Positions 36,265-44,843 are shown, counted from the stretch's first letter. The stretch is DNA of 64,000 nucleotides from Vibrio rhodolitus (GCF_003350325.1 NZ_QLYZ01000001.1:186001-250000); one strand, 5' to 3'. The notes: generated by a model from the sequence alone, not told the origin. Made by a program: numbers and translations.

Positions 36265-37495
36265 AACTGACTTCTCCCTGAATGAGTCGAGCGTAGAGCC
36301 GTTTTACGCCTTGCAGGTAACTTAATTCAGCGGGGTGCTCAATATCCCAGATCGCCAGATCGGCATCAAAACCAAGCGCGATTTGCCCGCGACTATTGCT
36401 CACTCCGAGTGCTTGAGCCGCAACCGAGGTGACGCCTCTGAGCGTTTCCTCTGGCGTTAAGCCAAATAAGGTGCAGCCCATATTCATCATCATAGTCAAA
36501 TCTGCGAACGGTGAAGTCCCTGGGTTAAGATCGGTGGAGAGAGCCAAAGGCACGTGGTGCTGGCGTAACAAGTCAATCGGTGGTAATTGCGTTTCACGTA
36601 AAAAGTAAAATGCCCCAGGCAAGAGGGTGGCTACGGTGCCTGCTTTTGCCATCGCTTGAACGCCTTGCTCATCAAGGAATTCGATATGGTCGGCAGACAA
36701 GCCGCCGTAGCGAGCGGTTAGCGCGCTACCACCAAGGTTAGAAAGCTGCTCAGTATGACCTTTGACAGCGAGCCCGTGCTGCTGAGCGGTTTGGAATACA
36801 CGCTCAGTTTGCTCAAGATCAAAACCAATTGATTCGCAGAACACATCAACACTGTCGGCAAGTTTCTCTTGCGCAACATAAGGGATAATCTCGCTACAGA
36901 CTAAATCAATGTATTGATCGGGTTCGTGGGTGAACTCAGGTGGTACCGCGTGTGCAGCCAATAATGTGGTCGAGACACGCACTTTGCGATAGCTTTCCAA
37001 TGCTTTTGCCGCGCGCAGCATTTTGACTTCATCTTTTAGCGTTAAGCCGTAGCCAGATTTGATCTCTATGCTGGTCACACCGCTCGCCAGCAAACCATCA
37101 AGACGAGGTAGGGCGAGTTCGGTTAATTGCTCTTGGCTGGCTTGACGGGTCGCTTTTACCGTCGAGAGGATACCACCGCCTTGCTTGGCAATTGTTTGAT
37201 ACGGAACGCCGTTAAGGCGCATCTCAAACTCATTGGCGCGATTACCAGCGTAGATTAAGTGGGTATGGCAATCAATCAAGCCCGGAGTAACCAACTTATT
37301 TTGGCAGTCCAGAGAGTGTTGGGCTTTGTCTGGCAAAGGAGATGAGCAAATCGCGGCAATCTTACCTTGCGTAATATAAATATGACCTTGTTGAACTTGA
37401 TAGCCCTCATCATTAGGCATCATAGAAACAAAACGTACATTGGCTAAATGTAAGTCGTACTGAGGTGATGCAAAATCTTGTGTTGAGAGGGTCAT
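36257..37495 (-). CDS. hutI: Imidazolonepropionase
   Basis: 412 residues of the amidohydrolase superfamily. Metal-binding motif D-C-H-T-H is in [13 protein letters not shown], a further His in [11 protein letters not shown], and D in [12 protein letters not shown]. It opens the ring of imidazolonepropionate to formimidoylglutamate. First gene of the hut operon, directly downstream of a HutC-type operator. Confidence 0.95.
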   Translation of the reverse strand: MTLSTQDFASPQYDLHLANVRFVSMMPNDEGYQVQQGHIYITQGKIAAICSSPLPDKAQHSLDCQNKLVTPGLIDCHTHLIYAGNRANEFEMRLNGVPYQTIAKQGGGILSTVKATRQASQEQLTELALPRLDGLLASGVTSIEIKSGYGLTLKDEVKMLRAAKALESYRKVRVSTTLLAAHAVPPEFTHEPDQYIDLVCSEIIPYVAQEKLADSVDVFCESIGFDLEQTERVFQTAQQHGLAVKGHTEQLSNLGGSALTARYGGLSADHIEFLDEQGVQAMAKAGTVATLLPGAFYFLRETQLPPIDLLRQHHVPLALSTDLNPGTSPFADLTMMMNMGCTLFGLTPEETLRGVTSVAAQALGVSNSRGQIALGFDADLAIWDIEHPAELSYLQGVKRLYARLIQGEVSYV

Positions 37496-37515
37496 CGTTA
37501 CAATCCATTATTTAA

Positions 37516-37527
37516 TGTATATACAAA
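37516..37527 (-). promoter_or_regulatory. HutC-type operator before hutI
   Basis: TGTATATACAAA, with a perfect 10-base palindrome (TGTATATACA), is 20 bp upstream of the hutI start. The twelve bases GTATATACAAAT recur before hutC. HutC regulators of the GntR family bind TGTATATACA-like palindromes, and urocanate lifts the repression. The rest of the 37496-37725 spacer holds only a CRP half-site-like TGTGATCAA near 37573. Confidence 0.72.
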
Positions 37528-37725
37528 TAATGGTTGGTGGTGGGTGATTTATCAACGATTATGTAATGGAATTGTGATCAAATTATGGAGTTATTATCTG
37601 AAATGCGACGTCAAAAGAGTCGCGAATTTTAGGTTAGAGGGTTAACTAATTGATTTTTATATGGGTTTGATGGTGCACTATTGCTCGCTTACCACAATGC
37701 GGAACTATAGCGTGAAAATGCAGGG

Positions 37726-38436
37726 TTAAAGGTTAACCGTTGAGCTGAGTTTGTAGCGAGAGCCAGGATGGTAAAGCAGCGCACTACTGACTAAATAATT
37801 GCCACTCCAAGTACGACGATTGAGCAGCAGGCATGGTTCGTACTCTTGTAGATTGAGTTGCTGTCGCTTTGATTCATCGAGCATGACAGCTTCTACGCTG
37901 TGTTCAATTGCCGACAGTGGGCAAGCTTCAAACAAATACTGGGTTGGTGTTTGCTGGTTAAAATCTTGTTTGAGGTAATCGGGAGCATGCTCCGGATTTA
38001 CCCAACGTAACTCAAGCTGTATTGGCATTTCGTCTGCGTAGTGAATAATTTCACTGTAATACACTTTACTACCACGCATCACACCAAGCTGAGTCGCGAT
38101 CTTCTCATCGGCACTGATTTGTGATTGTACCAATACTTTGTTGCTGTAGCGCTTACCTCGTTCTGCAACTTCCAGTGCAATGTTGCGAATGTCCAGCAGT
38201 GGTGACTCGGCTTTATCTTGCGTCTGGCAAACAAAAGTTCCTAAGCGAGGTTTTCGTTCAAGCTTTCCTTGCGTTACTAAATCGCGAATGGCTTTGTTTA
38301 CCGTCATGCGGCTGACACTAAACTGTTCAGTCAGCTCTAATTCGGTGCTGATACGTTGTCCAACAGACCACTTGCCCGACTCAATTTGGTCAACGATATA
38401 TTGCTTAATTTGCTGATAGAGCGGAGCTGCAGTCAT
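37726..38436 (-). CDS. hutC: Histidine-utilisation repressor HutC (GntR family)
   Basis: 236 residues. The N-terminal winged helix (about 5-70) has the GntR pattern LYQQIKQYIVDQIESGKW, TELELTEQFSVSRMTVNKAI and KLERKPRLGTFV; the C-terminal UTRA ligand domain (about 90-230) has SEIIHYADEMPIQLELRWVNP. It represses hut genes until urocanate binds. It is on the same strand as the hut operon, upstream of it, with its own operator, so autoregulated. Confidence 0.9.
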   Translation of the reverse strand: MTAAPLYQQIKQYIVDQIESGKWSVGQRISTELELTEQFSVSRMTVNKAIRDLVTQGKLERKPRLGTFVCQTQDKAESPLLDIRNIALEVAERGKRYSNKVLVQSQISADEKIATQLGVMRGSKVYYSEIIHYADEMPIQLELRWVNPEHAPDYLKQDFNQQTPTQYLFEACPLSAIEHSVEAVMLDESKRQQLNLQEYEPCLLLNRRTWSGNYLVSSALLYHPGSRYKLSSTVNL

Positions 38437-38459
38437 AAGAGGATCTTAACTTATTTAGG

Positions 38460-38471
38460 TATATACAAATG
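38460..38471 (-). promoter_or_regulatory. HutC-type operator before hutC
   Basis: GTATATACAAAT is identical over 12 bases to the site before hutI and lies 24 bp upstream of the hutC start codon. Such pairing supports autoregulation. Confidence 0.68.
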
Positions 38472-38646
38472 TAATGGCAATAGCGCTAAAATTGCAAGGG
38501 AAGATTAAAATCCAAGCAAACGAATGAGATAGGGCGCAATCTGTAAGTAAAGTACTTGATAGATAAGCGTTGGATATGAGATACCGATGATATAAGTGCC
38601 GCAGTCAATTAAGCGGCAGAATAAAAAGTCACAAAAGGAAATTCGA

Positions 38647-39390
38647 ATGTTTGCAAAGTTAAAAGCTTCGCTGGGTATTGGTGCAGCAAAAGTTGATACG
38701 GTTTTAGATAGCATGGCGGTTATGCAGGGCGAGAGCATCAAGGGTGTAGTGCATATCCAAGGCGGCGATGTAGAGCAGCAGATCGATGCGATTAACTTAA
38801 AACTTTGTACCGAAATGAAAGTGGAGTCTGACAATGGCGTGAGTTACCAAGAGTTTATCCTTGGTAAGTTACAAGCAGTGCAACCATTTGTTATCGCGCC
38901 AAACGAGAATAAGCAGGTCCCATTTGAGTTTAAACTGCATGACGAAACGCCGGTAACCGCGCTTAATGCAATTAAAAACCAGTGTCACGTGTGGGTTGAG
39001 ACCACTTTGGACATCGACTTTGCGATTGACCCAAAAGATCGCGACTATGTCGAAGTGCAGCCATTGCCGGTAGTGGCAAAAGTGATTGGTATGATCCAAA
39101 GCAATGGCTTTGAAATGGTTAAGGCGGATGTAGAAAAAGGCTATTTACGTGGCAGTAACTTTGCGTCGAAATCGGGCTGTTACCAAGAGATCGAGTTTAG
39201 AGGCGGCAGCTTTATCAATAAAAAAGAGATTGAGTTGTCATTTGTGCTGGAAGGCAGCGTGGTTCATTGTTTAGCGGAAGTTGACCGTTCACTTGGTTTA
39301 CGTGGCGATCAGTATGTTTCATTTACGCTATCGCGCGGCGCATCAGACGCTGAAGTAAAATCGGCGGTAGCTCGCGTACTGTCTATCTAA
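38647..39390 (+). CDS. Spo0M-like arrestin-fold protein
   Basis: 247 residues of the SpoOM (arrestin-related) family: N-terminal beta sandwich with LGIGAAKVDTVLDSMAVMQ and GESIKGVVHIQGG (metal-binding or loop segment), second sandwich with VAKVIGMIQSNGF and ending in the ASDAEVKSAVARVLSI helix. Bacterial homologues outside spore formers are of unclear function; B. subtilis Spo0M affects cell shape and sporulation. Start at 38647 has AAGGA upstream; the in-frame extension to 38596 is non-conserved. Its stop overlaps that of the convergent next gene by 3 bases. Confidence 0.85.
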   Translation: MFAKLKASLGIGAAKVDTVLDSMAVMQGESIKGVVHIQGGDVEQQIDAINLKLCTEMKVESDNGVSYQEFILGKLQAVQPFVIAPNENKQVPFEFKLHDETPVTALNAIKNQCHVWVETTLDIDFAIDPKDRDYVEVQPLPVVAKVIGMIQSNGFEMVKADVEKGYLRGSNFASKSGCYQEIEFRGGSFINKKEIELSFVLEGSVVHCLAEVDRSLGLRGDQYVSFTLSRGASDAEVKSAVARVLSI

Positions 39391-40373
39391 TCTTTACCCC
39401 CAGCACCATAACGGTACCGGTAAGCGAAAGTAAACGCGATGTCGGTACTGTTGTCTGCGTTGATCATATTTTCAATTACGGAAAACTCCAACGCAGATTG
39501 CTCCATCTGATAGCGATAGCCAAGCGTTACTTCTGTCGCGACTTTCGAAAAATCATCTTCCTCTGTTGAAATGCCTTGGTAAATCCCTAGTTGTAAAACC
39601 AGATAATGATTGCTTAACCACTGATAGCGGTAGCTGCTACCAACAAACCAATTGCTGGCTCGATAGGGCATTTGTTCAAAGTTGGTGGGTGTATCACGAA
39701 AGGTTTGGCTAATGGTTGCATCAAAACCATGGTTGCCATTCAAGTAGCCATAATTGAGCTGTAACGCTTGTTCCCAATCGCTATGGGTGAAAAAACCACT
39801 GCCGATGTCACTGTAGTAGAGACTTAGCCCCGCAGATAAACCGTGGCGCTCACTTTGATACAGCTGGTATTGTAGATAGCTGTAAAGCCCTTGGCTGAGC
39901 ATCTCATTGCGAAAATCTCGCTCATCAAATCCAAACTCAGGTGCATCGATGATATAGCGATCATTGTCGACCTGATCGCGCCCATTTTGATCGATAGAAA
40001 ACCAATCGTGAAATGCGATAGTCAGTGAGTCGAGACCATTATCGGCGGCGTAATTCCAGCGATAACCTAATTCAAATTGCCAATGTGCACTCACTTGCCA
40101 TTTGGCACCAAGATGTAATTGGTTTTGGTAATAATCAAGTTCATAAAGCCCGTTTTTTGCCCAGATGCTTGCTGCGGTTAAAGCGGCGGACAATTCAATC
40201 TGCTCTTGTGGTAAAGAAAAACCAGAACGAAGCTGCGGTGCGAGCCCATTGGTGATAAACGGCGACTGAGCATAGGTCTGTAACGGTCCATATTGCGCTT
40301 GTTGGGAGGGACTTGCCCATGCATTGAGTGCGAAAACTAACGGCGCGCCCGCCCAGAGTAGAGTTTTATCCAT
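39387..40373 (-). CDS. DUF3187-type outer-membrane beta-barrel protein
   Basis: 328 residues with a signal peptide (LLWAGAPLVFALNAWAS), then a run of amphipathic beta strands rich in aromatic ends (WQFELGYRWNYAADNG, SAGLSLYYSDIGSGFF, LLEFSVIEN-like terminal strands) and a terminal AFTFAYRYRYGAGGKD. I recognise it as DUF3187, a predicted outer-membrane barrel. The terminal residue is not the usual Phe, but the last strands are barrel-like. Function unknown. Convergent with the Spo0M-like gene, with overlapping stop codons. Confidence 0.8.
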   Translation of the reverse strand: MDKTLLWAGAPLVFALNAWASPSQQAQYGPLQTYAQSPFITNGLAPQLRSGFSLPQEQIELSAALTAASIWAKNGLYELDYYQNQLHLGAKWQVSAHWQFELGYRWNYAADNGLDSLTIAFHDWFSIDQNGRDQVDNDRYIIDAPEFGFDERDFRNEMLSQGLYSYLQYQLYQSERHGLSAGLSLYYSDIGSGFFTHSDWEQALQLNYGYLNGNHGFDATISQTFRDTPTNFEQMPYRASNWFVGSSYRYQWLSNHYLVLQLGIYQGISTEEDDFSKVATEVTLGYRYQMEQSALEFSVIENMINADNSTDIAFTFAYRYRYGAGGKD

Positions 40374-40479
40374 ATCATTCTTATTATTGTTGTTCTTGAT
40401 AAAACTATAGTTTAGTAAAGATAAAAGAGTGGAATGTCGCAGATAAAAAAACAGGCTGAGTGATCAGCCTGATTCTGGA

Positions 40480-41256
40480 TTATGCAGCGCTTAGGTGCGT
40501 TGTTATGTAGGGTTGCCAAGCATCTTGATAGAGCTGACGAGATTGACGACGCATATTCTCAATTTGCGCAGTTTCAAATTCAGTCATGGCGCGCTGCTCG
40601 GTATCGGCAGTTCGTTCAATTCGCTGAATTTGTTCATATAGGCTGTGCTCAGGGCCTGATTTAACATCAGCAATTGCTTTTAAGTGCAGTTGTACTTCAG
40701 CGACTAAGTTGGTTTTAGGCAATTTTACTAACACGTTCAAGTCACGGTAGCCTGATTGTGCTGGTTTCTTAAAGCGGTTTTTTACCTTAACAATAGTGGT
40801 TTCGCGGTCTAACACTTCGTACGCTTCCATTAAACTCGCTACATCATCAGCAACAATCGTTGCACGAGCCAAGTCGGTGATACGGTTCACTTGACCGTCC
40901 AGTTCTAAGGCAATTTTTTCTTGGGCACGCAGCGAAGATTTTACGCCTGCAAAGTAAGCGTCGGTGCCAGTGAGTAGGGCAGTACTTTTACAGATAGTTT
41001 CCAGCTCGAATTGAGCTTGGTGCGCTTTACTGTAAAGCACATCGAAATCAGAGTAAGGCTGTAGTGGTTGAGTATCGGTTGAAGAAATGCCATACAAACC
41101 ACTTAAATTGTGTTTGAAGGCTTTAGAGCAAACCTGATCTTGGTTTGCACTTCGACTGCCATCATTGGTTGGAGATGGCATCGGCATCGCGGCAAAAGCT
41201 GGAGAACGGCTCAGCATCAAAAGCATTAGTGCCGTGGTGCGTAGGAATAAGCTCAT
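40480..41256 (-). CDS. relV: Small alarmone synthetase RelV
   Basis: 258 residues with one RelA/SpoT synthetase-like domain and no HD hydrolase or TGS/ACT domains. Key residues by pattern are K106 (GVKSSLR), D128 and R131 (ITDLARATIV), and E187 in LVAEVQLHLKA, the counterpart of the E-V-Q-I-R-T loop; GYRDLNVLV is the G-Y-R/Q block. From memory these match, shifted by one, residues shown essential in V. cholerae RelV. It makes (p)ppGpp from ATP and GTP/GDP. Unusually, residues 1-22 (LFLRTTALMLLMLSRSPAFAA) look like a Sec signal peptide. The gene sits upstream of an AT-rich gap leading to tpm. Confidence 0.85.
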   Translation of the reverse strand: MSLFLRTTALMLLMLSRSPAFAAMPMPSPTNDGSRSANQDQVCSKAFKHNLSGLYGISSTDTQPLQPYSDFDVLYSKAHQAQFELETICKSTALLTGTDAYFAGVKSSLRAQEKIALELDGQVNRITDLARATIVADDVASLMEAYEVLDRETTIVKVKNRFKKPAQSGYRDLNVLVKLPKTNLVAEVQLHLKAIADVKSGPEHSLYEQIQRIERTADTEQRAMTEFETAQIENMRRQSRQLYQDAWQPYITTHLSAA

Positions 41257-41708
41257 TCACTCTCCTCAGAATTGTCGTTGCTTAGAAAAAAGGGAATTAA
41301 AAAAGTAATTACGCCTAAACAAAACAGTTCGTTACCCTAGTTATGGGGGCTGACTGAGCAAACTCAATCCTAGCAAATAGTCGTAGTTCAAAAGTTTTAA
41401 CTAGATCTCAGTTGTTACTATTGGTACTGATTTTGAGTGGCTTTATTTGCAGAAGTTCACCCTTAAGATGTAACTAAGTATATCGAACGAAAATGAACCT
41501 AATCTGAATTTATGTTTAATTTTGTTGGGCTGTATACGGACAGTGGCAACTCAGTTCTTAAGAACGAACAAATGGAGTTGGGGTGAGATGTATATAAACT
41601 GTGTTTCGAAATTGACAAGTGTGGCGAGTTTTTTTGGGGGGAGGGGCACATCAAGAACGAGCAGATCCTACAGACGGGAATGAGTTCGGTTTACGTGGTA
41701 GCTAGTAG

Positions 41709-41737
41709 GGTAAAGTAAAAGGGGTGAGAACACCCCT
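41709..41737 (-). terminator. Terminator just after the 25-codon ORF
   Basis: Minus strand GGGGTG-TTCT-CACCCC (41736-41721) followed by TTTTACTTTA. It begins 6 bp after the stop codon at 41743, leaving a very compact mRNA. Confidence 0.82.
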
Positions 41738-41742
41738 CGTAA

Positions 41743-41820
41743 CTATAATCTAATCAACTGGATTAAGGCTGTAACCACAAGCCTGATAACTTCCCAGTGG
41801 TGTGTTTTTAGTCGATTCAT
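41743..41820 (-). CDS. Possible 25-aa hydrophobic peptide (toxin-like)
   Basis: Too short for gene finders: ATG at 41820, stop TAG at 41743. The peptide starts MNRLKTHHWEVIRL and ends VVTALIQLIRL; residues about 9-25 form one amphipathic hydrophobic helix with three basic residues at its ends. Support: AAGGA 6 bases before the ATG, a terminator 6 bases after the stop, and a TGGTAATAT extended -10 on the minus strand at 41897-41889. Size and shape resemble type I toxins (TisB, Ldr) or small membrane regulators. I do not recognise its sequence. It could be non-coding. Confidence 0.45.
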   Translation of the reverse strand: MNRLKTHHWEVIRLVVTALIQLIRL

Positions 41821-41860
41821 AAATATTCCTTAGTGACTATTAGGTCACATTTTTTCTTTT
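41756..41860 (+). ncRNA. Candidate antisense RNA to the 25-codon ORF (weak)
   Basis: A perfect -10 hexamer TATAAT is at 41744-41749 on the plus strand, but no recognisable -35. A 5-bp stem (41833-41837 with 41844-41848) followed by T6-C-T4 (41850-41860) could end the transcript. The RNA would cover the ribosome-binding site and the first half of the ORF. This is inference from motifs only. Confidence 0.2.
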
Positions 41861-41865
41861 AGTGG

Positions 41866-41894
41866 TTACGAGAATCGACGATGGGTGCTATATT
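41866..41894 (+). promoter_or_regulatory. Sigma-70 promoter for the short RNA, overlapping the opposite promoter
   Basis: TTACGA, 17-bp spacer, TATATT with an extended TG (TGCTATATT). On the opposite strand the same bases give TGGTAATAT. The two -10 boxes overlap, so RNA polymerase cannot occupy both at once. Confidence 0.5.
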
Positions 41895-41900
41895 ACCACA

Positions 41901-41982
41901 TGACAGTTATGGACAGCACGCAGCGCCGAGTTGTTCATCTAAGCCTCATTTGATATTGGCGTATCACTTGAGGCTTTTGTTT
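41901..41982 (+). ncRNA. Candidate ~80-nt small RNA
   Basis: Starts near 41901 from the promoter at 41866-41894 and ends at a Rho-independent terminator: stem AAGCCTCA (41941-41948) with TTGAGGCTT (41968-41976), then TTGTTT. No ORF with a ribosome-binding site inside. I saw no long complementarity to the neighbouring ORF mRNA (best about 6 bases). Confidence 0.4.
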
Positions 41983-42499
41983 ATCTGCATTTTAACATTG
42001 TCCCTCCTGAAGTTTGATTTGATCTTACAAGCATTTTTCTCGCTTGAATGTTTTTTTTTAAACATTAGGCGATCTTTATTGCGTAGCTCTCAAATACACC
42101 ATACTTATTAGTGTGTTTATTAACGTAAATACAACAATTGGTTTCAAAGCGGTTGTTTTCACTCCGGAAGCCAGATTAGTGGTATAAACAGAGGTTTTCA
42201 AGCTCAAGATCTTGCAGTTCCTGTGGATAACTAGTGAATTTAAAAAAATCTGTAAGTGAATACTAATTGATGGAGCGAGACGTACTAAGACTGTATGTTT
42301 AATCAGTTTTGGATTCGGTTCTTTGTTAACCATAACGAAAAAAAAATATCTTGATCTTAGGCAAAAAAAGTTAGTCAAATCATGGCTCTAAAATATGTGA
42401 GCCAATAGGTAGACTGGTTGTATTCAAATACTGCTTTTACAGTTTTTATGTGCGGTAGGAAGGAGCAATAGTTCAGCACTGATTTACTCCTAAAAATGC

Positions 42500-42673
42500 A
42501 TGAACTTAGCTCATCCATGGGGGCTTTATGGGTTGACTGAAATTTCATCATTTACTGTGAATAAATCAATGTTTGCTCCATTCTTAAAGAATAGCCCTGA
42601 TACAGATCCAAGTTGGTGTGCTTTCTTTACAAAGGGGCGAGGTCTTTGGCGTAATACTTTAATATTGAACTAG
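42500..42673 (+). CDS. Possible small orphan ORF, 57 aa
   Basis: An ATG at 42500 opens a 57-codon frame with protein-like composition (starts MNLAHPWGLYGLTEISSF, contains KNSPDTDPSWCAFFTKGRG). No Shine-Dalgarno sequence is placed before the ATG, and no terminator follows. It may be a real small gene, a fragment of a lost gene, or chance. Confidence 0.22.
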   Translation: MNLAHPWGLYGLTEISSFTVNKSMFAPFLKNSPDTDPSWCAFFTKGRGLWRNTLILN

Positions 42674-42842
42674 AACATGCTCAGATCGCTTTTCCGCTGT
42701 TTCCGAGTCTGAAAGGTGGGCTGATGAATGTGATTCATACAATGAACTAAAAAGCTAAGGACGGAGTAAACCTATCCCTCCTATGTATCTAGCCCGTGTT
42801 TGATGTACCATAAGAGTATTATATTTTGAAACAGGATCTTTT

Positions 42843-43490
42843 ATGGCTCACAGTGAATTTTGGCACAACAAATGGGCTGCCAACCAGATTGGTTTCCACC
42901 TTGAAGACGTGAATCCGCTGCTGATCAACTATTGGCAAGAGACTAAGCCGAACTACAGTGACAAAGTGTTTGTCCCGTTGTGTGGTAAGTCAGAAGATTT
43001 GGTATGGCTTGCAACCAAGCATGAAGATGTGCAGGGCGTTGAGCTGAGCAACATTGCCGTACGTGCGTTTTTCGCCGAACATTTCTATACACCAATGGTG
43101 ATGCCAATCAATGGTCAGCATGAGTTGTTCCAATTTGATGAGCTCTCGATTTACGTGGGTGACTACTTCACCGCGCCGATCAAACCTGTCGACATTGTTT
43201 ACGATCGCGCGGCGCTGGTGGCGCTACCGGAAGAGATGCGTAATGATTATGTTGCCCGTCTTAAGAGTTTACTAAACCCCGGTGCGCGTATTTTGCTTGT
43301 CACACTAGATTATGTACAAGAGGAAATGGCAGGTCCCCCATTCTCTGTACCTGAGCTTGAAGTGCGTCGTCATTTTGCCGATTACAAAATTACCAAGCTT
43401 TACCGTGACGAAGGGGATGAAAACCACCCACGTATCGTACGCAATGGTTTAAGTCGATTTGCCGAAGAAGTGTATTTGATTGAGAGTTAA
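42843..43490 (+). CDS. tpm: Thiopurine S-methyltransferase
   Basis: 215 residues, family length. Starts with the conserved [24 protein letters not shown], then the SAM-binding region [17 protein letters not shown] (motif I), [15 protein letters not shown] and RILLVTLDY. Bacterial TPMT methylates thiopurines and, in several species, inorganic selenium and tellurium compounds. It is a cytoplasmic single gene with its own terminator. AGGATC is about 6 bases before the ATG. Confidence 0.93.
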   Translation: MAHSEFWHNKWAANQIGFHLEDVNPLLINYWQETKPNYSDKVFVPLCGKSEDLVWLATKHEDVQGVELSNIAVRAFFAEHFYTPMVMPINGQHELFQFDELSIYVGDYFTAPIKPVDIVYDRAALVALPEEMRNDYVARLKSLLNPGARILLVTLDYVQEEMAGPPFSVPELEVRRHFADYKITKLYRDEGDENHPRIVRNGLSRFAEEVYLIES

Positions 43491-43525
43491 TCCCTGACCA
43501 CTTTTCGGTATATATAAAAATGTAG

Positions 43526-43560
43526 AAAACGCTTGGTGATGATAAGTCGCCAAGCGTTTT
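43526..43560. terminator. Terminator of tpm, also facing purT
   Basis: An 11-bp perfect stem (43526-43536 with 43550-43560) with a 13-base loop, then TT on the plus side and A-rich sequence on the other side, between convergent genes. Confidence 0.85.
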
Positions 43561-43606
43561 TTGATAGATTCACGTTACCCTAAGTGCTTAGGATAATAGG
43601 GTGAGT

Positions 43607-44782
43607 CTAGTAAATTATTTTAACTTTGTTTGCCGCAGTGATGGCATCTTCGATCGCTTGCTCTGTGGTAGGGCGCTGTGCAATCGCCACACCTAGTCGG
43701 CGGCGACCATCAATATCAGGCTTTCCGAATAGGCGCACTTGAGTCTGTGGTGCATTTAACGCATCAGCCAAGCCTTCAAAACGAATATTGCTTGAAGTGC
43801 CTTGCCCTAAAATGACCGCAGAGGCGCAAGGACCGTATTGGGTAATCGCAGAAATCGGCATGCCAGTAAAAGCACGAACGTGCAGCGCAAATTCAGACAT
43901 ATCTTGTGAAAGCAGTGTAACCAAACCAGTATCGTGTGGGCGAGGAGAGACTTCATTAAAAATGACAGTGTCACCTTTAACAAACAGCTCAACACCAAAA
44001 ATGCCATAACCACCAAGCGCATTAACCACTTTTTCTGCCGCATCTTGTGCCGCTCTCAGAGCTTTATCTGACATCACTTGTGGCTGCCATGACTCACGGT
44101 AGTCACCATCTTCTTGGCGATGACCAATGGGTGCACAGAAATGCACGCCATCGACGGCACGTACAGTCAACTGAGTGATCTCATAATCAAAGTCGATAAA
44201 GCCCTCAACGATAACGCGTCCTGCGCCAGTACGTCCGCCTTCTTGTGCGTATTGCCATGCTTTTTCGACATCGTCTGCACTTTTGATAACACTTTGCCCT
44301 TTACCTGATGAACTCATTACTGGCTTGCACACACATGGAATGCCAACCGCTTCTACAGCCGCAGTAAAGTCTTGATAGTTGTCAGCAAAGCGGTAAGGGG
44401 AGGTAGTTAACTTCAACTCTTCAGCAGCAAGGCGGCGAATGCCTTCACGGTTCATGGTCAGTTTGGTCGCGTTCGCTGTCGGAACAACGTTTAGTCCTTT
44501 AGCTTCGAGCTCTACCAGTTTGCCAGTCGCAATGGCTTCGATTTCTGGTACGACGTAAGCTGGTTTTTCTTTGGCAATGATTTCTGCTAGTGCATCGCCA
44601 TCGAGCATGTCCAATACGTAACTGCGGTGTGCGACTTGCATTGCAGGGGCGTTTTCATAACGGTCACAGGCAATGACTTCCAAGCCTAGACGCTGACACT
44701 CAATCGCGACTTCTTTGCCGAGTTCGCCAGAACCTAACAACAGAACACGAGTAGAATTTTCACTAGTTGCTGTACCAAACAT
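43607..44782 (-). CDS. purT: Formate-dependent GAR transformylase PurT
   Basis: 391 residues, as in E. coli (392). ATP-grasp fold: N-terminal [24 protein letters not shown]-binding loop [12 protein letters not shown], metal-binding region [16 protein letters not shown]. It adds formate to GAR using ATP in purine synthesis. The start at 44782 is well spaced from AAGGG; the longer in-frame stretch to 44908 includes the PurR operator and is not translated. A near-perfect PurR box lies 62 bp upstream. Confidence 0.95.
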   Translation of the reverse strand: MFGTATSENSTRVLLLGSGELGKEVAIECQRLGLEVIACDRYENAPAMQVAHRSYVLDMLDGDALAEIIAKEKPAYVVPEIEAIATGKLVELEAKGLNVVPTANATKLTMNREGIRRLAAEELKLTTSPYRFADNYQDFTAAVEAVGIPCVCKPVMSSSGKGQSVIKSADDVEKAWQYAQEGGRTGAGRVIVEGFIDFDYEITQLTVRAVDGVHFCAPIGHRQEDGDYRESWQPQVMSDKALRAAQDAAEKVVNALGGYGIFGVELFVKGDTVIFNEVSPRPHDTGLVTLLSQDMSEFALHVRAFTGMPISAITQYGPCASAVILGQGTSSNIRFEGLADALNAPQTQVRLFGKPDIDGRRRLGVAIAQRPTTEQAIEDAITAANKVKIIY

Positions 44783-44843
44783 ACACACCCTTTTCTCTAA
44801 AGACATTGAAAACTGCGAAGAATCATACTGGAATAAAGACAAA

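Larger units (their letters stand above)
41257..42842. other. 1.6-kb AT-rich stretch between relV and tpm without a large gene
   Basis: This region has no ORF with convincing coding signs over 60 codons and is visibly more AT-rich than its flanks. It contains the small ORF/RNA cluster at 41.7-42.0 kb, a hairpin at 42383-42402 (GGCTC/GAGCC), a poly-T palindrome near 42050, a 12-bp palindrome near 41554, and a 57-codon ORF at 42500. No transposase, integrase or att-like repeat was found, so its origin is undetermined. Confidence 0.6.

Noticed and set aside
41895..41920. LexA box before the 25-codon ORF, which would make it tisB-like
   Set aside because: CTGT occurs on the minus strand but no ACAG at the correct spacing.
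41881..42111. 76-codon plus ORF
   Set aside because: Contains the terminator of the candidate small RNA and lacks a ribosome-binding site.
42076..42378. 100-codon minus ORF in the relV-tpm gap
   Set aside because: No ribosome-binding site, low-complexity AT-rich start and no recognised motif, despite a hydrophobic end.
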